Assembly (NCBI RefSeq): GCF_012349115.1
Contig: NZ_PQIG01000067.1
Span: 1-64,000 of the forward strand
Reading direction: 5' to 3'
Source of the DNA: Rhizobium ruizarguesonis
GTDB taxonomy: Bacteria; Pseudomonadota; Alphaproteobacteria; Rhizobiales; Rhizobiaceae
DNA length: 64,000 bases
The translations under genes and the position numbers were made by a program. The notes under the pieces were generated by a model. That model worked only from the letters and a program-made list of their open reading frames with translations, did no database searches and was not told where the DNA came from. Of this stretch, positions 59,271 through 64,000 are shown one piece after another. How positions within the stretch are numbered: the first letter of the stretch is position 1; each line of letters starts with the position of its first letter.

Positions 59271-60215
59271 ATGTCGAGTGAGTATGGAATTTACCTCATC
59301 GTCTTCTTTGCAGTGCTGATATTTTCTGCAGCAGCGTCGGAATTGTTTTTTCGACAGCGCGAGGTCTCGGTTCGGGTGTCGAAGAGCTCGGCGGCAACAG
59401 GCGAGGAGTTCCACCTTGGCGATACGACGATTGCCGATCTCGGCGAGGCGGAAAACCGCCTGATCCGTCGTTATTTCGAGATTACGCGACGTGACACGAA
59501 TGTGAACTCCACCCAGAACCGGCTGATCAGGGCAGGCTATTTCGCCGCCGGCGCCGTGACCACCTTCCAGGTGGTTCGCGCGGTGGTCTGTATCAGCGTG
59601 CTGGTCGCGGCGGTCTGGGCTCTGAACTGGGCCATACCGGACATGTCACGGTTCGCTACGCTGATCGTTGCGATGTTTGCTGCGGGCATGACCTTTATTC
59701 TGGTCAACATCTATATCGACCGGCGCGGCGCCGCCAAGGAGAGGGAATACCGCCGCCTCTTTCCCGATTTCATGGATATGCTGATCGTCTGCCTCGACGC
59801 GGGCATGAGCATTGAGGCGGCGGCGAACCGTGTTGCCCGGGAATTCGTCGACAAGCGGCAGGACTTCGGCCTGCATCTCTCGATCATGATGCTGGAAGTG
59901 CGAGGTGGCCGGCGATTGCGCGAAGCGCTCGCCAACCTTGCCGTCCGCCTGAGGATTGACGAAGCCCGGGCCCTATCCGTTCTGTTCCGCCAATCGGAGG
60001 AGCTCGGGACCAGCGTAACGCAGACGTTGCGGGTCTACTGCAAGGAAATGCGCTACCTCCGCATTATTCGCGCGGAGGAAAAGGCAAACGCCCTGCCGGT
60101 CAAGATGCTGCTGCCGCTCGGCGCGTTCCTTTTTCCGGTAAGCCTCATCATCGTTCTCGTTCCCGTTGTTATCCGTGTCATCAGTCTTCTTCTCAGCATG
60201 AACCCCGGCGGTTGA
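59271..60215 (+). CDS. tadC: TadC inner-membrane platform protein
   Basis: A 314-residue membrane protein with about four helices (IYLIVFFAVLIFSAAASELFF at the start, LIVAMFAAGMTFILVNIYI, and a C-terminal pair) and a T2SSF domain with LFPDFMDMLIVCLDAGMSIEAAANRV. I start at Met16 of the longest frame, which is 7 nt after the tadB stop with GAGG in front. It pairs with TadB. Confidence 0.93.
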   Translation: MSSEYGIYLIVFFAVLIFSAAASELFFRQREVSVRVSKSSAATGEEFHLGDTTIADLGEAENRLIRRYFEITRRDTNVNSTQNRLIRAGYFAAGAVTTFQVVRAVVCISVLVAAVWALNWAIPDMSRFATLIVAMFAAGMTFILVNIYIDRRGAAKEREYRRLFPDFMDMLIVCLDAGMSIEAAANRVAREFVDKRQDFGLHLSIMMLEVRGGRRLREALANLAVRLRIDEARALSVLFRQSEELGTSVTQTLRVYCKEMRYLRIIRAEEKANALPVKMLLPLGAFLFPVSLIIVLVPVVIRVISLLLSMNPGG

Positions 60216-60230
60216 GCCAAGCGAGGTCGT

Positions 60231-61535
60231 ATGCAGTATTCGCTCGAACAGGATCGTAACGATGCCATCATTTCTCTCGATCCACGCCTGCCAATGGCTC
60301 CGGCAAACATAGAACAAGCCGGACTGGATCCGTCGTTCCTCCTTCGGCTGGCGTCAAAATGTGCAGCCGAGCAGGATACAACCACGGCATCTCATCTGGC
60401 TGACCGGATGAAATTGCCGAAAGTGATCGTCAATATCCTGATCAAGGAACTCGTGAAACTCGCATACCTCGAGGCGCGCGGCCTGGCTGGCGAGGATGTC
60501 AGATCCGATATTCGATATGCGCTTTCAATGAAGGGGTTCGAATATGCCCACGCGGCGTCGCGTCAATGCCAATATGTTGGGCCCGCACCGGTATCGCTGG
60601 ATGCCTTCTGCCGGCAAGTCGGTTTGCAGTCCATCCACTACGAGCGCGTGACCCCCGAGCGGCTGGCCGACAGCCTTGACGGGCTGGTGCTCTCAGACGC
60701 CTTAGTCGAAAAGCTCGGCCCGGCCATCAACTCCGGTCGCTCTATCCTGCTTTACGGACCACCCGGAAACGGAAAGACGAGCATTGCCGAGCGGACATCG
60801 CAACTGTTCCGCCAAACAATCTGGGTACCCTATGCCATCGAGGTCGGCGGCCATGTCATCAGTTTCTATGACGAAGCAGTGCATCACCCCGTATCGGAGG
60901 CTGACACAGGATCCCATCCGAAAGCGGATCAACGATGGATCGAATGCCGCCGTCCGGTGATCAAGACGGGCGGGGAATTGACCCTCGATCAGCTCGATCT
61001 CACCTTCAACGCAGGACCGAATGTCTATGAGGCGCCCATACACTTGAAGGCGTCCGGCGGCGTTTTCATCATCGACGACTTCGGGCGCCAACAAGTGGCG
61101 CCGCAGGCACTCATCAATCGCTGGATTGTGCCGCTGGAGCGCGGATATGACTTCCTGACGCTGCACACCGGCAAGAAGTTCAAGGTTCCCTTTGACGAGC
61201 TGGTCGTATTTTCGACGAATATCGCACCGAAGGATCTTTCTGATGAGGCGGGCTTGCGGCGCCTCAAATACAAGATCTTTGTGAACACTCCGTCGCGCGA
61301 CGAATATATCAGAATCTTCAAATCGTATGCCAGCGGCACCGGATTGGTTGTCTGTGATCCAGACCTGAATCTGTTCTACGATCGCAAGTATAACGGTGAT
61401 GTGCTAGCGTCTTGCTATCATCCCAAATATCTTCTGGATTTCGTCAGTTCTTACTGCGAGTTCAACGGCATAGCCGGAATCGCGTCGCTCGGTATGCTCG
61501 AACGGGCGTGGGAAGGTGTATTTACGTCGGAATGA
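60231..61535 (+). CDS. AAA+ ATPase of unknown role in the tad operon
   Basis: A 434-residue cytoplasmic ATPase. The N-terminal part (about 30-115) looks like winged-helix segments (TTASHLADRMKLPKVIVNILIKELVKLAYL). The AAA core has Walker A YGPPGNGKTS (175-184), Walker B GVFIIDDFGRQQ (about 282-293), sensor-1 FSTNIAP, and a C-terminal helical part. It starts 15 nt after tadC with a GCGAGG in front, so it is in the pilus operon. It is unlike CpaF and not a standard cpa/tad protein I can name. It could be a regulator or remodelling factor of the pilus. Confidence 0.75.
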   Translation: MQYSLEQDRNDAIISLDPRLPMAPANIEQAGLDPSFLLRLASKCAAEQDTTTASHLADRMKLPKVIVNILIKELVKLAYLEARGLAGEDVRSDIRYALSMKGFEYAHAASRQCQYVGPAPVSLDAFCRQVGLQSIHYERVTPERLADSLDGLVLSDALVEKLGPAINSGRSILLYGPPGNGKTSIAERTSQLFRQTIWVPYAIEVGGHVISFYDEAVHHPVSEADTGSHPKADQRWIECRRPVIKTGGELTLDQLDLTFNAGPNVYEAPIHLKASGGVFIIDDFGRQQVAPQALINRWIVPLERGYDFLTLHTGKKFKVPFDELVVFSTNIAPKDLSDEAGLRRLKYKIFVNTPSRDEYIRIFKSYASGTGLVVCDPDLNLFYDRKYNGDVLASCYHPKYLLDFVSSYCEFNGIAGIASLGMLERAWEGVFTSE

Positions 61536-61614
61536 TGCGGGCTTGTCACTGACACGGCGTGTTCCTGGACAATGTGTCCAACGCAGATTTGATGACTTAC
61601 GGGGGAGTAAACGA

Positions 61615-62175
61615 ATGACCAGCATTCCGGGTATTGAGGTCGAAGCAGACCGCGCAAAACCAAGCAATTTGCGAGCGATTGAGCAGAGGGGCTCAAAAAG
61701 CCCGCTACTCGTCGGTTTGCTGATGATGCTCTTGCCTGTGAATGCTGGCGTTCTCATCTATACCGCCAAAAACTCAGCGGATGTTCGCGAGAGCCGCGAG
61801 ACCATCGCCGCGCTTAAGAGGTCCATCGATGGCCTCAGGGGACAAATGGAAAAGCAGTCGCGCAACATCGCGGATAATGCCAAGGCTGACGAAGTCGCCC
61901 TTATCCGCCAGGGGATGGATGGGCTGCAAAAGACTATGATGAACGAACGGCGAAACGACACAAGCGGTCTTCGCATGGGTTCAGCTTTGGTCCTTAGCGC
62001 ACCCGGCAAGGAGCCAGCACAATTTTTCGCACCCCGTGCCGTGCCAGCGGAAGCTCAAGCTTCGGATAGCAGCCTTGCGTCCCTCGAAGCCGGGGGCATT
62101 GCAGTCAGTGACCTGCCGCGTTACGAGCGCACACTCTCGCCGGAAGGCCAGCTCATCCTTCGGAAAGCCCGGTAA
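61615..62175 (+). CDS. membrane-anchored coiled-coil protein at the end of the tad operon
   Basis: A 186-residue protein with one membrane helix (about 30-50, LLVGLLMMLLPVNAGVLIYT) and a following coiled coil (about 55-105, with VRESRETIAALKRSIDGLRGQMEKQ). A loop-rich C-terminal tail follows. GGGGGAG precedes the ATG 8 nt away. The topology (short cytoplasmic N-terminus, long periplasmic coiled coil) suggests a structural or scaffold role. I do not recognise a family. It follows the AAA+ gene by 79 nt and is the last plus-strand gene of the locus. Confidence 0.7.
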   Translation: MTSIPGIEVEADRAKPSNLRAIEQRGSKSPLLVGLLMMLLPVNAGVLIYTAKNSADVRESRETIAALKRSIDGLRGQMEKQSRNIADNAKADEVALIRQGMDGLQKTMMNERRNDTSGLRMGSALVLSAPGKEPAQFFAPRAVPAEAQASDSSLASLEAGGIAVSDLPRYERTLSPEGQLILRKAR

Positions 62176-62220
62176 ACACCGCGTTCGCCGAAATCTCCAA
62201 AGCAAACGGTGGATGCTGCT

Positions 62221-62326
62221 AGAGCATGTCGCGCAAAAGTGTGCAGCGGTTTTGCGATAACGACATGCGTAAAAACAAGGACCTAAAGCGCGGAGAGCGA
62301 CCCTGAAAGATCGCGACGCGCTTTAG
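62221..62326. repeat. RIME-like element between convergent genes
   Basis: This copy has two parts: a palindromic part (AGAGCATGTCGCGCAAAA to GCGATAACGACATGC) and a right half from GGACCTAAAGCGCG to GACGCGCTTTAGG with its own inverted ends CTAAAGCGCG/CGCGCTTTAG. It is the better-preserved relative of the copy at 15917-16022, and its left palindrome has the design of the module at 5535-5583. Located between the convergent ends of the coiled-coil gene and tadD, it could end transcripts from both sides. Confidence 0.8.
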
Positions 62327-62394
62327 GGGCGCCGATGCTCGCAATTCGACAAGGGCGCTCTCATCTCGACCCAGATTGCCGATCGCTGCAGGGC

Positions 62395-62925
62395 CTATCC
62401 CCGCTGAGCGTAATTCACGCTATTCTTCATCAATTCGAGGTTACGGGCAGTGACTTCATTTCCGGGATCAAGCTCATAGGCTTTCAGGAAATACCGTCTG
62501 GCAGTGCGCAAGTCACCGCGTAATAAGTGAGAATATCCGATATTGTTGTAGTAGACCGGGGTATTGCCGATCATGCGCGAGAGTTGCTGGTAGGCGCGGT
62601 CGGAGGTGTCGAAGCGGGCAACCATGTCGGCGGAGGCTGCCAAGCCTAGCCAAGCGGCCGGATCTTGCGGAAAAACGTCAACCGCTCGCTTGTAAATGGC
62701 GTAGGATTTTCCGTAGTTCTTTTCCTGAAACTGCAGTTTGCCGGTGGTTATCAACTCGTCGTTCTTATAGAAGGCGACGGCTGAGTCATCCTCGAGGGTC
62801 TTTGCACTATCGCCATAAGCAGCCAGACCATCAACGCTGGATGACTGGCAACCAGCTAAGATCACGCCAGTTGCTATCAAAAACGCAATGCATTTAGTGC
62901 CAGCTCTGATTTGCAACATTGACAA
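62395..62925 (-). CDS. tadD: TadD-like TPR lipoprotein
   Basis: A 176-residue lipoprotein with signal peptide and lipobox LAGC (Cys at 26), then tetratricopeptide repeats (about 55-165; GKLQFQEKNYGKSYAIYKRAVDVFPQDPAAWLGL and SHLLRGDLRTARRYFLKAYELDPGN). TadD is an outer-membrane pilotin for the secretin in tad systems. The start is TTG two codons before the first ATG; GGGGGA lies 5 nt before the TTG. It is on the minus strand, convergent with the tad operon. Confidence 0.88.
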   Translation of the reverse strand: MSMLQIRAGTKCIAFLIATGVILAGCQSSSVDGLAAYGDSAKTLEDDSAVAFYKNDELITTGKLQFQEKNYGKSYAIYKRAVDVFPQDPAAWLGLAASADMVARFDTSDRAYQQLSRMIGNTPVYYNNIGYSHLLRGDLRTARRYFLKAYELDPGNEVTARNLELMKNSVNYAQRG

Positions 62926-63166
62926 CTTGATCCCCCATCAGACATTCTTACCCAACATTCGGATGCGTTCACCGGAAATCATCGTAAAAAAAAGCTAACA
63001 ACTCAAGAATTTGAGCAAATAGTCGCAAAAAAGCGACAGATACCGTCTTCGCACGGAACGCGCCAAGGTGACAAACGCCAACTATTCAGAGTTGGTATCA
63101 TGTGCCCAGTTATTCTCAGCGTAGAAAATTAATCAACGTCGCCTACCCTGCTCGTCAGGTCAAAAG

Positions 63167-63682
63167 ATGGAACGCTGTATGCGGATCGCTATTTTCACGC
63201 TGATGCGACTTGCACCATCAGTGGCTTACGCGATAGCATCGATCTTCGTTCTCAGCATACCACTGTTGGAAAGCCACCCATCAAGTGCGTCCGCCTGGTG
63301 GCTGCATATGACGATACTTCCGGTCATGCGCGAGCCCATCTATCTGCTTTTGGCGGTACCCGGCGTTGGAATTTGGAGCGCTACGGTCTTGTTGATGCTT
63401 GCATCGATTTTCGGGATTCGAGTGGCTCTGCAGCCGCAAAGACACCACCGGTCTGGATTCATCCATGCGCATATCGCGCTGATTGCGACCGGTCTAACTA
63501 TGGGGCAGGCAGCAGTTGCGCAAGCCGGCCTTTCCAACTTGGCGATGCCTCAGTCTCAGCAAGGCGACTGGTCGTTCCTGCCGCTATCCCACTCACCGCT
63601 TGGGACCTTCCTTTTCATGTCCGTATTTTCGGCCTGCATTTGCTGCCGTTTAACAATCATCAATCGTATAAAATCGGCGTAA
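63167..63682 (+). CDS. small membrane protein of unknown function
   Basis: A 171-residue protein with four likely membrane helices (about 16-34, 58-85, 101-121 and 145-164) and a pair of adjacent Cys in the last (ACICC). Codon use and length suggest a gene, but no family comes to mind and the ribosome binding site is weak; an ATG four codons in is a possible start. It stands alone after tadD. Confidence 0.55.
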   Translation: MERCMRIAIFTLMRLAPSVAYAIASIFVLSIPLLESHPSSASAWWLHMTILPVMREPIYLLLAVPGVGIWSATVLLMLASIFGIRVALQPQRHHRSGFIHAHIALIATGLTMGQAAVAQAGLSNLAMPQSQQGDWSFLPLSHSPLGTFLFMSVFSACICCRLTIINRIKSA

Positions 63683-63739
63683 TAACAAAGAGGGCGAACC
63701 GCCCCCGCCTGATCCTGGATGTGACTGGTACTTGCGACG

Positions 63740-64000
63740 TCATTGAGCGCAATTGGCTGATTTCGACGTGCCCAAGCGGTCCGCGAGGATGAGGTTTGCG
63801 GGAACATTGCGGGAATTTCTTGCGGCTAGCCAGCGCTCAGTCGAAAAATACGTCTTGGTCTTCACCTGCGAACTTGAAGTCGCCTTAAGACCAAGAACAA
63901 AATTGAAGTTATTGTCGCCCCCGGCTTCGCGCGTGAAGCTGAGATAGGAGCCGAACCGTTCGTATTCGACATTTTGAAGGTTTTGGATCGACGCAAGAGT
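63740..64000 (-). CDS. C-terminal end of an unidentified protein, cut by the window edge
   Basis: An uninterrupted minus-strand frame of 86 codons runs from the right edge to a TGA at 63742-63740. The translation (TLASIQNLQNVEYERFGSYL, FTREAGGDNNFNFVLGLKAT, YFSTERWLAARNSRN) reads as normal, balanced protein sequence with beta-rich stretches. The start is beyond the window, so family and length are unknown. Confidence 0.6.
   Translation of the reverse strand, partial: TLASIQNLQNVEYERFGSYLSFTREAGGDNNFNFVLGLKATSSSQVKTKTYFSTERWLAARNSRNVPANLILADRLGTSKSANCAQ

Noticed and set aside
63753..63947. A 64-codon plus-strand frame near the right edge
   Set aside because: It is opposite the uninterrupted minus-strand frame at 63740-64000, which reads better as protein; this one is rich in Arg and Leu and has no start signal.

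Overview
The window is high-GC DNA from an alphaproteobacterium, most likely a member of the Rhizobiaceae (Rhizobium/Agrobacterium group). This rests on the many ABC sugar and acid importers next to their catabolic genes, a cpa/tad pilus locus of rhizobial layout, c-di-GMP and HisKA_2-type signalling genes, and three intergenic palindromic elements of the rhizobial RIME type. I saw no rRNA, tRNA, CRISPR array, phage or insertion sequence. The catabolic content would suit a chromid or megaplasmid as well as a chromosome, but the sequence does not settle that.

Region 1 (about 0.1-14.7 kb) is an acid-sugar (aldarate/aldonate) catabolic island. Galactarate/L-talarate dehydratase, KdgD and an alpha-ketoglutarate-semialdehyde dehydrogenase form a complete route to 2-oxoglutarate. 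An IlvD-type (L-arabinonate-like) dehydratase, an RraA-fold protein, an Ldh2-type dehydrogenase and a D-2-hydroxyacid dehydrogenase join them. Uptake is by a peptide-class ABC importer whose binding protein and permease/ATPase genes lie in different transcription units. A GntR/FCD regulator sits in the middle. A near-identical 14-bp palindrome (ACTAATATATTAGT type) lies in front of all three minus-strand transcription units, which makes the island look like one local regulon.

Region 2 (14.7-18.1 kb) holds a DMT exporter, a small conserved-looking protein, a short six-cysteine protein upstream of a NUDIX hydrolase, a peroxiredoxin-like protein and a RIME-like element.

Region 3 (18.1-28.8 kb) is a DeoR-led operon for an amino sugar or ketose: DeoR, BadF-type kinase, ABC binding protein, two permeases, SIS-domain isomerase/deaminase, GatZ-like protein and ABC ATPase. 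It is followed by a GH4 alpha-galactosidase (melA) divergent from an AraC regulator. GatZ has no GatY partner here, which points to an epimerase-type route to fructose-6-phosphate.

Region 4 (28.8-34.3 kb) is signalling: a small membrane protein, an HD-GYP protein, a GAF-GGDEF-EAL protein, a HisKA_2 sensor kinase and an ABM-like small protein. Region 5 (34.3-40.9 kb) is a LacI-controlled operon with a complete ABC importer and a GH63-like (glycosylglycerate hydrolase type) enzyme. Tandem LacI-type operators overlap its promoter. Region 6 (40.9-48.0 kb) has a Rad50/Mre11-like (YhaN/YhaO or SbcCD class) pair and an acetolactate synthase-aldehyde dehydrogenase pair.

Region 7 (48.5-62.9 kb) is a nearly complete tad/Flp type IVb pilus locus: cpaA, pilin, cpaB, cpaC, a short lipoprotein, a TadG-like protein, two TadE-like proteins, cpaE, an L,D-transpeptidase, cpaF, tadB, tadC, an unusual AAA+ ATPase, a membrane coiled-coil protein and tadD. 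The last kilobase holds a small membrane protein and the C-terminal end of an unidentified gene that runs off the right edge.
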